Assembly: GCA_944472155.2 (NCBI GenBank)
Contig: OX235272.1
Coordinates: forward strand, 99,268,020 to 99,332,019
From: Trichobilharzia szidati
Lineage: Eukaryota; Platyhelminthes; Trematoda; Strigeidida; Schistosomatidae
DNA length: 64,000 nt
Reading direction: 5' to 3'
This document shows, piece after piece, positions 60,001 through 64,000 of this stretch (the stretch's first letter is position 1; every line of letters begins with the position of its first letter). The notes below the pieces were generated by a model. It worked only from the letters and a program-made list of their open reading frames with translations. It did not search any database and was not told the origin of the DNA. A program made the translations under genes and the position numbers.

Positions 60001-61759
60001 ACTTAAGTCCGAATCGGCCACAAATTCTTGCCGGAAGTGCAGAAAGTTGAAAACGAAGCTAGTTACTAATAAACAATGGATTATTTTGATTCTTTGCGTG
60101 ACAAAATATATTAGAAGAAAACTAATGGCATGTGTCTTAGCGATCATTCATGCTAGCCATACCAACTATACAAGGATTGACAGTATTATCTAACTGATCA
60201 GCCCTCGACCAATGAGACGGGTAGTGACAAAGTAGTCTGCTGGTTGAAAACCAACGTCCCAGACCGATCAGCTGCAGTTCCTCTAACTACAAACTGACGT
60301 CAGGTGAAAAACCATGGGAACTGTTCGCACGACATTTCGTGATTAACTTTTCTATTACATCGCTCATTGGCTGATTTCCGTGGTTCCCTACATACTTAAC
60401 AGCCCAGTAGTACCTCGGATGTGAAGTAGAAATGCCTTAAATTAGCTCATACAATTAAGGTGTTCGAGGTGATGCAAGGGCTATTGGAGTAGGAGTGACC
60501 ACTTCCTGAGGAAAATACTTGAGTTATTCACTTAATAGTATCCAATTTGTGTACATCATCCAGTTTCTCAGGTCAGCTGTGATAACAGTATCACCCCAAT
60601 AAAGTTTCTGACTTCATCACTAAATGACATAATTCGAAATCTTAAAACAAACATTGTTTTGCAGACAACCTTTACTGATTAATTCCGTCTTTGAAGGTGT
60701 CAGTAACCAGAAGTTACACGGTGAGTTGATGCTATACAGCACAACTGTCATGTTGACGAATTTGTGGATTACCTGTGTTCGATGTTCCTCAGGTAGACTG
60801 GCTGAATTTTTACTTTAAAAAAAATCGAAGCAACGCCATATTCATGTGATGGGTAAGGGTCACAGGAGAAGATTTATATTTCATCTATGTATTTTCTGAA
60901 GATGAAAAACGTCTTCCGACACATAGACTCCAATGTAACTGCCTACCTTGCATAGCAGTACTTAATCACGCACATGCAGTGTACGACAGATAAGGAAAGA
61001 TATCTACAAGTAATACTTACCCAAAATCCTTCGTAAAGTGGCCTTCACTTCTTCATGAGCTTTTGATTTAGAACATTCAGCAATCCCTTCTTTGAACAAC
61101 TTCGGAATAATCTCACAAGTATTGAGATTTGGAAATAAAATTTCCTTATTCAACTTCTCACATTCAAAAGTAGGAAGAACAACTGAATTGAGGAGATTGA
61201 TATGAATTAAAACCTACTCAAAGAATCAAAATTACTGCCAGCTAAACCCGCGATAAGGCAACGAAGAGACTTAATAGTTCTCGAAATAAAGGTTGTTCTC
61301 ATACTGAAAGCTAAAGTATTTATCTTGAGACCTACTAAAATTGCGATGGTAGAAACTTTTGTGTCAAAAAAGTATGCTCTTCCATGTACTGCCTCCTGAG
61401 ACGAATTCCCAGGTTATAAGCGTCTTCCTGACCACCTTTGGTTAACTCACCAACTCTATTACCACCCTAAAGAAAAATTACAATAAGCCAAAATCTTACA
61501 GGCAAGACATACAATCTGTCTAGGTAATCTGAAGTAAGTTGGACTTGCTTTTGCGTGGAAATATCAACAAGACGATAGGGGTAAACGGTATGTGGTAAGT
61601 CAGTAGATATATCTGAAGTCCACATAGCCTAGACACAATAAATACAAGATTATGACAATATATACCTCGGGAACAACGGTGGACTTCACATGGAACAAAG
61701 GTGTTCTCGCACCATGACGGAAAAAAACTTGAACTTGTACTAGTTTCATTGAGTTTTCC
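29683..61759 (-). CDS. ACP6: ACP6-like histidine acid phosphatase gene, 8 exons
   Basis: Seen: minus-strand exons 61749(ATG)-61666, 61628-61500, 61466-61336, 61303-61218, 61182-61021, 53299-53208, 44133-44033 and 30067-29683 (stop). All are bounded by AG and GT, phases agree at every junction, and together they give 1170 nt, 389 residues plus stop. RHGARTP lies at residues 11-17; YMRTTFISRTIKSLRCLIAG (about 115-134) matches the family's R-S-T...R..ES..C/L..G segment; SCHDSSLM places the second catalytic pair at H272-D273; WPPFSADLIFELY follows. Known: clade-2 histidine phosphatases use the RHG histidine as nucleophile and the HD aspartate as proton donor; ACP6 hydrolyses lysophosphatidic acid. 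Inferred: the LYPN..SC-like and WPPFA.DL..ELY segments favour ACP6 over other acid phosphatases. About 28 residues seem missing between residues 198 and 199 compared with vertebrate ACP6 as I remember it, so a phase-symmetric exon may be unannotated. No signal peptide is visible; an AG ten bases before the ATG allows a further 5' exon or spliced-leader addition. Confidence 0.85.
30068..30990. other. Intron 7 sequence, no recognised repeat
   Basis: Begins with the exon 8 acceptor (TTACAACAG on the minus strand). The stretch ttggatattagcagataaaa near 30838 has a weak counterpart near 31372. Confidence 0.5.
31007..31237 (+). mobile_element. SINE-R: tRNA-headed SINE with RTE-B 3' tail, perfect TSD
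   Basis: tRNA-like head gtcggtggcatagcggttag (A box) with B box ggttcgatccc at 31060-31070. The body contains ctcgctaagccagtaataat and ggttaggcatgaggctagca, and the 3' end gaagccctatgttccactgg matches the RTE-B LINE terminus. A 12-bp target duplication, agagtcttatga, flanks it exactly (30995-31006 and 31238-31249). Known: SINEs commonly borrow the 3' end of the LINE that mobilises them. Inferred: RTE-B is the partner. Confidence 0.88.
31250..32480. other. Intron 7 sequence, no recognised gene
   Basis: AT-rich; nothing assigned. Confidence 0.5.
32485..32700 (-). repeat. PLE 3' end, inverted arm
   Basis: Reverse complement of the PLE 3' end at 32820-33115 and at 11080-11290 (ccatggtaggagaaggctg, aatgaccaatcatatttaaa, acaactagcatggttcacaa). 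Identity to the other arm looks above 90 percent over about 190 bases. Confidence 0.8.
32820..33115 (+). pseudogene. PLE C-terminus and 3' end, forward arm
   Basis: Remnant of the same C-terminal coding end as 11085-11221, with frameshifts, followed by the same 3' sequence. It pairs with the inverted arm at 32485-32700 across a spacer of about 120 bases. Confidence 0.75.
33325..33465 (-). mobile_element. SINE-C copy (tRNA head with second tail type)
   Basis: Minus-strand ggtccagggttcgatcccct (B box), gccgacgcacacctgatatc, ggcctgcaaaatttgggct, attccatacctgtacc and acggtgtagaatcaagctg. Same structure as 33954-34145. Confidence 0.7.
33870..33953 (+). repeat. Left arm of a nest-flanking inverted repeat
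   Basis: ttgaacgaagaaatatttac, tcaattagatcctcatccct and tctactccaat are mirrored at 36054-36126 (about 65 well-matched bases, then about 20 weaker). The SINE begins immediately after it. Confidence 0.75.
33954..34145 (+). mobile_element. SINE-C copy (tRNA head with second tail type)
   Basis: Head gtcggtggcacagtggttag with ggttcgatacc, then cgatatctatggtcggcctg, aaaatttgggccaccgatat and tacctaaaaatacggatgtg, ending aagctgcaatc and an AT run. It has the same head as SINE-R but none of the RTE-B 3' tail. Confidence 0.75.
34150..36015 (+). pseudogene. RTE-B LINE copy A, interrupted by a Merlin transposon
   Basis: 34150-34612 and 35746-36015 together match the minus-strand copy at 40054-40882 almost base for base: DKTEVMKITNQQQQ, FTFLGSIVSTTGGTDEDVKS, KSVLLYGSETWQVTK, KIRWPERITNKKLWEQTKQE, then QIGRRKWRWMGHSLRRPLGD and GKRRVRRPRVTWRRSCE. 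The reading frame is broken by the inserted element. The 3' tail is gccctatgttccactaggaa followed by (TA)n. It is 5'-truncated, with no RT core. Confidence 0.9.
34613..35745 (-). mobile_element. Merlin (IS1016-like) DNA transposon, 1133 bp, decayed transposase
   Basis: Terminal inverted repeats of about 41 bases: left starts ggcaaagttaaacttt, right (reverse complement) ggccaagttaaacttt, both continuing caccaataactaccaatcag. An 8-bp duplication cgcccaac flanks it (34605-34612, 35746-35753). The transposase reads on the minus strand in pieces: an N-terminal ARSHLSLAHILYIFNYWVL (about 35420), VHVDETVLMKKYNRGHQ (first catalytic D, about 35250-35180), KPGSILYTDEWKGYDSL (second D), NHSSDFVDPVTGTHTNFIEG (third acidic residue) and then a stop where Trp is usual before GRLK. 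Known: Merlin elements make 8-9 bp duplications and carry DDE transposases related to IS1016. Dead by frameshifts and the nonsense change. Confidence 0.92.
36015..36054. repeat. (TA)n tail of RTE-B copy A
   Basis: About 20 TA units between the LINE 3' end and the right arm of the inverted repeat. Confidence 0.9.
36054..36126 (-). repeat. Right arm of the nest-flanking inverted repeat
   Basis: Reverse complement of 33870-33953, for example gatctaattgagaattaaat and atttcttcgttcaattctt. Confidence 0.75.
36130..36815. other. Intron 7 sequence, no recognised gene
   Basis: AT-rich; nothing assigned. Confidence 0.5.
36820..36890. repeat. Two PLE ends fused head-to-head
   Basis: aatgtttcgagcacaactaa, ctgctcataataatg (inverted end) is followed directly by aaacgtcatttagttactaa (forward end). 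Confidence 0.45.
36890..38135. other. Intron 7 sequence, no recognised gene
   Basis: AT-rich; nothing assigned. Confidence 0.5.
38140..38820. other. GC-richer block, probably old transposon sequence
   Basis: Composition is richer than its surroundings (for example cggagtcgtactgctggcga near 38356), and it leads straight into an RTE-A 3' end at 38825. The open frames (up to 92 codons) show no domain I recognise. Confidence 0.35.
38825..39345 (+). mobile_element. RTE-A LINE 3' end fragment
   Basis: Matches the RTE-A C-terminus: ggggagaaatcaattcatga, accttccacg..aggcaatgttagctga, then SRAGMCRLLGWDPRDVKNQW and the 3' UTR as at 1-320. Confidence 0.7.
39350..40040. other. Intron 7 sequence, no recognised gene
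   Basis: AT-rich; nothing assigned. Confidence 0.5.
40054..40882 (-). pseudogene. RTE-B LINE copy B, 5'-truncated, with 13-bp TSD
   Basis: One open frame of 279 codons (40060-40899) covers the RTE C-terminal half: NLEDPDFADDLCLMSHK (FADD is the RT catalytic box), NIDKTEVMKITNQQQQ, KSVLLYGSETWQVTK, GKRRVRRPRVTWRRSCE, ending before the gccctatgttccac tail and (AAT)n. Flanked by ttatgaacataaa at 40041-40053 and 40883-40895. The 5' truncation removes the endonuclease and most of the RT, so it cannot move by itself despite the intact frame. Confidence 0.93.
41195..41365 (-). mobile_element. SINE-H copy, 3'-truncated
   Basis: Minus strand: leader (gtcgcgttaaaatcacgaat), head gggtcccagtgactaaatag, B-box-like ggttcaaaac, then gcgtactaccgatgattccc and aaactaggat. 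The CUGANGA box reads CCGAUGA (U4 changed), and the element stops before GAAAC. Confidence 0.7.
41370..42145. other. Intron 7 sequence, no recognised gene
   Basis: AT-rich; nothing assigned. Confidence 0.5.
42150..42565 (-). mobile_element. PLE copy P-b, inverted left arm
   Basis: Reverse complement of 43379-43800: the last part of the GIY-YIG coding sequence, the 3' UTR and the hairpin. The 62-codon antisense frame is the same at 28398, 42184 and 43565, so the three copies are essentially identical. Confidence 0.85.
42615..43805 (+). pseudogene. PLE copy P-b, RT end plus GIY-YIG and 3' end
   Basis: Starts inside the RT palm: KVW*RYVEDTYTILK (Trp to stop, and the catalytic YVDD changed to YVED), then FTDELESQEAELTMLDCSIK, YRKPTHSNRYLDF, a linker with VVIPCKEGTSETLRRI, the 4-base insertion at about 43321-43324 that breaks the frame, then NDCEVKYIGQTSRTGAVRLA (GIY-YIG) and FYRINCKYV. 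The hairpin at 43715-43765 closes the element. Confidence 0.87.
43960..44020 (+). mobile_element. SINE-C tail fragment beside a splice donor
   Basis: gaattccatacttgtactga, aatacggtgtggcatcaagc and an A-rich end match the tails at 34075-34135 and 33335-33365. It ends about a dozen bases from the exon 7 donor. Confidence 0.65.
44033..44133 (-). CDS. ACP6: ACP6-like exon 7
   Basis: 101 nt starting in phase 0: 33 codons (QAGFPIPSELDKILPQLDNL..., ending LLGQR) plus two bases of Lys262. Acceptor AAATATAG is weak, but it is the upstream AG that preserves phase with exon 6; a second AG at the CCTTCAG site would start it later and out of phase. Donor GTAAGTTTT. The R-K-L junction to exon 8 resembles the segment just before the HD motif in ACP6. 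Confidence 0.7.
44150..45610. other. Intron 6 sequence, no recognised gene
   Basis: AT-rich; nothing assigned. Confidence 0.5.
45615..46185 (-). pseudogene. Decayed Penelope-like element 3' part
   Basis: Minus strand from 46185: a pre-endonuclease block (related to LRRILNKAGI and RLKDP.. of the other copies), then FIKSTLNTCNPNDMTPIPSL, NRRKRGYLKQVIESC, then the hairpin attatgagcaaaaaattgtg and ctcaaaatgtcattc at 45660-45715. Confidence 0.65.
46186..46425 (+). mobile_element. SINE-R copy with RTE-B 3' tail
   Basis: Shortened tRNA head (ggcacaacggtagaatgatc, B box ggtttgatccc), ctcgctaagccagtattaag, ggttgggcatgaggctagta and gaagccctatgttctactgg, then A-rich tail. It lies in the decayed PLE. 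Confidence 0.8.
46430..46985. other. Intron 6 sequence, no recognised gene
   Basis: AT-rich; nothing assigned. Confidence 0.5.
46990..47400 (-). repeat. Dispersed repeat R-A, copy 2
   Basis: Inverse of 4617-5000, aligned over about 380 bases with few gaps. Confidence 0.7.
47405..47815. other. Intron 6 sequence, no recognised gene
   Basis: AT-rich, with a slightly GC-richer stretch at 47605-47760 that I cannot place. Confidence 0.5.
47818..48030 (-). mobile_element. SINE-H copy
   Basis: Minus strand: leader, head with cgggtctcagtagctgagct, ggttcgaaaccc-type B box, gcgtactggcgatgaatccc, aaactagaaggaaacatctg, tccaatactccctggtttcc. The CUGANGA box reads GCGAUGA. It lies head-to-head with a plus-oriented fragment at 48060-48150. 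Confidence 0.7.
48060..48150 (+). mobile_element. SINE-H 3' fragment
   Basis: ggatgaaacagctatccagt, actccctggttttcaatggt and the tail to gatctaacc. Confidence 0.6.
48726..50043 (-). pseudogene. RTE-A ORF, reverse transcriptase and C-terminal part
   Basis: Continues the endonuclease ORF after lesions. Between 50043 and 49854 the expected RT text (HRGISLTNIVSKILGSVIVH, then TREN*AG) is interrupted by a Gln-to-stop change and a 1-base deletion near 49960-49970. From 49853 it is open: LKAAFDSVDREVLWQ (catalytic D), TTSGVRQGCPLSPFLFN, SLMDLEYADDIVLLGED (YADD), FTYLGTCISTNG, SVLLYGSETWPIRVED, LHRLRWLGHVLRMPNHRLPR, CRLPGWGPRDSKNQWLETIG, stop at 48726. Confidence 0.9.
50044..51873 (-). pseudogene. 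RTE-A ORF, endonuclease and N-terminal RT part
   Basis: Start at ATG 51873. APE-type endonuclease: FHIGAFNVRTLCQIGQ (residues about 53-68), CCVSETRIQD (catalytic E), ISAYAPTDCSS, VVLAGDFNAQVG (catalytic D and N), WTQIDHIAIS, NTCVDTDHALVRARV (catalytic D-H). The linker contains RRLIPASSEFNEERKLHKKK and ends in the first RT motifs: KAVCILKRGKVAGPDGI and SDWGKSLIIPI. A 2-base TA insertion near 50097 throws the frame into 15 irrelevant codons before a stop. Confidence 0.9.
51955..53200. other. Intron 6 sequence with a (CA)n tract
   Basis: AT-rich. A (CA)n tract lies at about 52394-52412. tctgagcaaaacgtcagttc near 52525 faintly recalls a PLE end. Confidence 0.5.
53208..53299 (-). CDS. ACP6: ACP6-like exon 6
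   Basis: 92 nt. Two bases complete codon 198, then 30 codons VERLLDCVEQRSTSCDCPIY...YLARK, ending in phase 0 before GTAAGTG. Acceptor TTTCTTTGCGTAG. The VEQR segment aligns with the IEQR segment of ACP6. It lies 7.7 kb from exon 5. Confidence 0.75.
53405..53467 (-). CDS. Possible extra ACP6 exon between exons 5 and 6
   Basis: 63 nt bounded by a strong acceptor (TTTTTTCCAACTCAG) and donor (GTAAGTG), phase 1 to phase 1, so it would fit between exons 5 and 6 and leave the frame open (VKYHIICIHAYWNLKYLYLY). The peptide does not resemble ACP6, and the stretch adjoins a decayed RTE 3' UTR. It may be chance or an exonised LINE edge. Confidence 0.25.
53500..53960 (-). mobile_element. RTE-A LINE 3' end fragment
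   Basis: Minus-strand text matches the RTE-A C-terminus with frame breaks (near 53730-53960) and the 3' UTR (agttcgagtcgccacactcc; gactgactgactgg), as at 48520-48640. Confidence 0.7.
54060..54480. mobile_element. PLE ends in inverted pair around an RTE-B fragment
   Basis: 54060-54127 (minus) and 54387-54480 (plus) are opposed PLE ends with the hairpin (gagcacaatttattgctc; ttgtgctcgaaatgccatc) and the tatccataatgg tail. Between them 54135-54385 is a minus-oriented RTE-B 3' fragment (gaggaacatagggtttcagc). Confidence 0.7.
54485..55615. other. Intron 5 sequence, no recognised gene
   Basis: AT-rich. A stretch near 54850 (gctcagatcaccagctggat) looks like an old repeat, with no other copy in this window. 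Confidence 0.45.
55619..56765 (-). pseudogene. RTE-B LINE copy C, 5'-truncated
   Basis: From 56765 down: FNFIDFEKAFDCVDREVIWK (catalytic D), PPTIIHLIQQLYDNAACQV, VRTRVRQGCLLSPMIFLIAV (RQGCLLSP), then a single frameshift near 56440 into NLEDLDFADDIYLISHK (FADD), NIDKTEVMKIPGQHHQQQQ, FTYLGSIVSTTGGTDEDIK, KSVLLYGSETWRVIKSIS, KKWRWIGHTLRKPSSDIT, ending in the gccctatgttcctcta tail and (AAT)n. It is the longest RTE-B copy in the window; the endonuclease is missing. Confidence 0.92.
56885..57875 (-). pseudogene. Penelope-like element, RT end plus GIY-YIG
   Basis: Open for 274 codons (57032-57856): FTVLKTEYISSFLTYINSLV, SAMLDCKIKRIEEGKLHISV, YKKPTHSNRYLNF, STVIPYKEGTPETLRRILNK, LRDKLCRLKDPVYPIKQNN, IYKIPCNDCEVNYIGQTSRS (GIY-YIG), then a stop at 57032, and the remaining C-terminal coding (RLITESW) follows out of frame to about 56890. 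It lacks the 4-base insertion of copies P-a and P-b, so it shows the intact state. The RT palm is missing. Confidence 0.88.
57880..58895. other. Intron 5 sequence, no recognised gene
   Basis: AT-rich; nothing assigned. Confidence 0.5.
58912..59215 (+). mobile_element. RTE-B LINE, 304-bp 3' end copy with 11-bp TSD
   Basis: Encodes the last 72 residues of RTE-B (KQIGRKKWRWIGHTLRKPSS ... SQVKTLAENRTQ), identical in protein to copy C at 55676-55891, then the gccctatgttcctctagg tail and (AAT)n. Flanked by aaggtattaag at 58901-58911 and 59216-59226. Confidence 0.93.
59395..59510 (-). mobile_element. RTE-A LINE 3' UTR scrap
   Basis: aaaactttgcacagaagtac, accagtttaagttgccatac and tccatgcggtacacaaatgt parallel 53560-53615 and 48570-48640. 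Confidence 0.6.
59517..59755 (+). mobile_element. SINE-R copy with RTE-B 3' tail
   Basis: Head ggccggtggcacagcggtag, B box ggttcgatccc at 59567-59577, ctcgctaagccggtagtagg, ggttgggcatgaggctggca, gtagccctaggttccactgg, then an A/T-rich (AAT)n end. Slightly diverged from the copy at 31007. Confidence 0.85.
59760..61010. other. Intron 5 sequence, with a GC-richer block at 60190-60490
   Basis: The block (for example gacgggtagtgacaaagtag and gaccgatcagctgcagttcc) differs in composition from its surroundings and looks like old repeat sequence. No domain recognised. Confidence 0.4.
61021..61182 (-). CDS. ACP6: ACP6-like exon 5
   Basis: 162 nt. Two bases complete Ile144, then 53 codons (145-197), then one base G. 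It contains EILFPNLNTCE, comparable to the LYPN..SC segment of ACP6, and ends KATLRRIL before a GTAAGTATT donor. The intron to exon 4 is 35 nt (61183-61217). Confidence 0.85.
61218..61303 (-). CDS. ACP6: ACP6-like exon 4
   Basis: 86 nt. The first base completes Tyr115, then 28 codons follow (MRTTFISRTIKSLRCLIAG...), then one base of codon 144. It matches the family's R-S/T-T...R...S...L..G helix. The intron to exon 3 is only 32 nt (61304-61335). Confidence 0.85.
61336..61466 (-). CDS. ACP6: ACP6-like exon 3
   Basis: 131 nt, residues 72-114 plus two bases of codon 115. GELTKGGQEDAYNLGIRLRR corresponds to the conserved G.LT..G......LG..LR segment of histidine acid phosphatases. Acceptor TTTCTTTAG, donor GTAGGT. 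The intron to exon 2 is 33 nt (61467-61499). Confidence 0.85.
61500..61628 (-). CDS. ACP6: ACP6-like exon 2
   Basis: 129 nt, 43 codons (residues 29-71), phase 0 at both ends, acceptor GTGTCTAG and donor GTAAGA. Encodes AMWTSDISTDLPHTVYPYRL and continues to DRLYVLP, the variable stretch between RHG and the G.LT..G segment. The intron to exon 1 is 37 nt (61629-61665). Confidence 0.8.
61666..61759 (-). CDS. ACP6: ACP6-like exon 1 (RHGARTP catalytic motif)
   Basis: Coding starts at the ATG at 61749-61747 (MKLVQVQVFFRHGARTPL) and runs to 61666 in phase 0, with donor GTATAT. The segment 61750-61759 follows a CTTGTAG acceptor-like site, so the ATG may lie in an internal or trans-spliced exon. RHG provides the catalytic nucleophilic histidine (residue 12) and phosphate-binding arginines (11 and 15). 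Confidence 0.85.
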
Positions 61760-62395
61760 CTACAAGCATATCATTAGTAATGAGCAAATATTTACATCAC
61801 AGAGCGCTGTAAAGGAAAACAATAATAAAACGAGAATGAATGTAGAAACAAATAACACAATTATATATAAATAAACATCTTATACTTTTCAAGTTGGGAA
61901 TTTCACCGTCAACTTTCACTTCAAGTAGATGTGTTGATTATGTGAAGTAACAACTCGACAACTTTTACATTTATACAAGACAAGCTATCAGTGAGATATT
62001 TCGAAATAGCCAAAATTATACTTTCTACTGCACCGTATTTACCCAGTCGAGGGATGCGCATGGGAAAAGTGAGTAAAATGTAACATCCCACTTACCCCTA
62101 TTTACCCACCTTCAGTACCATACTTTCTTCGTTTCTACCCATTTTTCTTTCTTCAAAAGAATTCATCGACTGGGTAGGGATATACTGGTAGTAACTCATA
62201 TTTTCTATGATCAGGCTAGATGAGTTTTCTTGAGCCAAATTAAGGTGAATTAAAAAACCTAACAGAGTGAAATTTGACTCTCACTACCTGCTATTCTCCT
62301 CACTACATAAAGGATCTAAAGACCCAGATGCAACTTATAAGCTAAGGGAGAGTTGAAGAACACAGATGTGAGAGAAAGGGACGCACTAATAGATC
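61760..62395. promoter_or_regulatory. 5' flank of the ACP6-like gene
   Basis: Lies between the first recognised exon and the CR1-type LINE. It may hold the promoter or further 5' exons; no TATA box or start site can be named with confidence. Confidence 0.3.
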
Positions 62396-62399
62396 TCAG

Positions 62400-64000
62400 A
62401 TTTATTGGTTGAGTATAGAGCCTATGTTAATCCTTTTCTAGTAAATTTCTGCAGATTGCAGACACCACTTTTTCTGGGACTCGGTCCCAAGAGTTTATGA
62501 CTCGCTGTAAGAACCAGTACTCGACAGCAATATAATTTTTTCTTGGCTTTTGAACTCTCCTGCTATGTCCTCAGAAGTTTTTCGAACTGGTGGGAAGGAA
62601 AAGACAGTATAGGTCAAGTCCGTAGTCATTATTTAAAATTTTAAACATTGTGATTAAATCTCCTCTCTGCCTACGGTATGACAGGGAGAAGATTTAAACC
62701 GTCTAGTCTTTCTTCGTATGACAAGCTAGTCATGCCGAGAATCATACGTGTTGCCTTCCTTTGGACCCTTTCTAGAACATGTGAGTCCCGTTTTAAGACG
62801 GACCGGCTGCCTGGATACAGTTCTCCAGTCTTGACCTCACCAGAGATGTATGTAAGGAGGTGAACATATCTCTGTTGATTCTAGTAAAGGCTCTGCGAAT
62901 TGCTCATAGGGATCTGAAACTACCTGCAGCCACTGCGCGACAGTATGCTGTAGTTTTTAAATCGTGACTTACTATGATACCTAAATCTAAATGAGTCTGA
63001 ACTGATGGGAGTGTTATTCCCTCTAGTTCGTAGGAGCTGATGCTTTCTTGTTCGATGCGCATGGTTGTACATTTTGCTACATTGATCCGGAGCATCCATT
63101 CTCTGGATCACTCTGACAATTTGTTAGGGTCCTTTTGCAACGTGAGCGTATTACTGTTTCCCTTCAGCTCTCTCCAAATTTTTAAGTCATCTGCGTATAG
63201 CACCATAGAGGATCGTTGAGTAGAGATAACTCGTTGATATACAAAATAAATAGGGGAAGTCCGAGTGCCGTGCCTTGTGGCACTCCACTACGCACTGCTG
63301 TCCAAGAGGAGAGTTTCGAGTTCATCCTGACCCTCTGCCTTCTATCTATGAGGAATTCCCTGAACCAGTTTAGTAACCTGCCTTTGATTCCAAGACTTTC
63401 CAACTCCATGAGTAGTCTTTTGTGAGGAACTTTATCGAAGGCTTTGCTGAAGTCTATGAAGACGACGCCAACGCGTCTTCTATTGTCTCTTGATTTGACC
63501 CAACTTTCTCTTGCAGTGAAATTTGATAGGCATGAGAGGTTTCCTCGGAAGCCATGCTGTGCTATGGATAACAAATTGTTGTTTTCCAGATATGCCACGA
63601 TACTCTTCTTGATTATTCTTTCCAGTGTCTTGATTAAAGTGCTGGTAAGACTAATAGGCCTGTAATATGAAGGGCTTTTTCTTGATCCTCCTTTGTGGAT
63701 GGGGGTTACTTAACGTCTTTCCAGTCACGCAGTAACACTCCATTTAGGAGAGGTGGCTTGAAGATCATGGTCAATGGACCGGCTATGTGAGCTGATAGCT
63801 CCTTGAGAAGCCTTGGATGATGATTATCAGGACCCATTGATTTCCCTACATCTAGTTTCATTAGAAAGTTGAGCACGATTTCTTGGTCGACGTCAACAGA
63901 ATCTATCCCGTGTTCCTCTGGTGCGGCTAGAGCTGATCCTATTGGGAGTAACGACTTTTGTGTAAGGACTTGGGAGAAGTAGTCTGCCATTGCTCCTGCT
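62400..64000 (-). pseudogene. CR1/Jockey-type LINE, reverse transcriptase and C-terminus
   Basis: Continues beyond the window. From 63990 down: NFLMKLDVGKSMGPDNHHPR (RT start), LKELSAHIAGPLTMIF, a frameshift near 63710, QHGFRGNLSCLSNFTARES, VGVVFIDFSKAFDKVPHKRL (catalytic D), VRSGVPQGTALGLPLFILYI, a frameshift near 63200, VLYADDLKIWREL (YADD), MLRINVAKCTTMRIEQ, then decayed C-terminal text (LLPVIPQAERRF, FRGHSRRVQKPRKNY, VEYWFLQRVINSWDRVPE) to about 62400. Several frameshifts and stops, so the copy is dead. Confidence 0.88.

Overview
The window is AT-rich, intron-bearing, transposon-packed flatworm DNA. The mix of Penelope-like elements with GIY-YIG endonucleases, RTE- and CR1/Jockey-type LINEs, a Merlin DNA transposon, tRNA-derived SINEs and a SINE carrying a hammerhead-ribozyme-like module points to a blood fluke (Schistosoma). 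The species cannot be settled from the sequence alone.

One host gene is visible: an ACP6-like (clade-2 histidine) acid phosphatase on the minus strand. Five exons lie within 730 bases (61021-61759), separated by micro-introns of 37, 33, 32 and 35 bases. They carry the RHGARTP catalytic motif. The remaining exons are far apart (53208-53299, 44033-44133, 29683-30067), with introns of about 7.7, 8.9-9.1 and 14 kb. The eight exons join in frame to 1170 bases (389 codons plus stop). Very short 5' introns and long 3' introns are typical of schistosome genes.

Region by region: 1-22 kb holds decayed RTE 3' ends, Penelope (PLE) fragments including one long ORF (8935-10578), a gypsy-like Gag scrap and several hammerhead-type SINEs. 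22.8-26.6 kb holds a PLE N-terminal fragment running directly into a near-perfect 128-bp satellite (24 full units) that ends at an assembly gap (26600-27089). 27-28.7 kb holds a G-rich block and a PLE 3' copy. 30-44 kb, the last intron of the host gene, holds a SINE with perfect target duplications, inverted PLE arms, and a nest in which a Merlin transposon sits inside an RTE copy beside a SINE, all bracketed by an inverted repeat. It also holds a second RTE copy and a PLE with inverted terminal arms. 44-53 kb, the preceding intron, holds a nearly complete RTE element (48430-51955). 53.5-60.5 kb holds further RTE and PLE copies and a SINE. 62.4-64 kb, upstream of the gene, holds a CR1/Jockey-type LINE.

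The elements are linked by structure. A tRNA-headed SINE ends in the same 3' tail as the RTE-B LINEs, which are therefore its likely mobilising partner. The same tRNA head also occurs with an unrelated tail. The PLE ends share a hairpin resembling a hammerhead with a non-consensus core, often arranged as inverted pairs.
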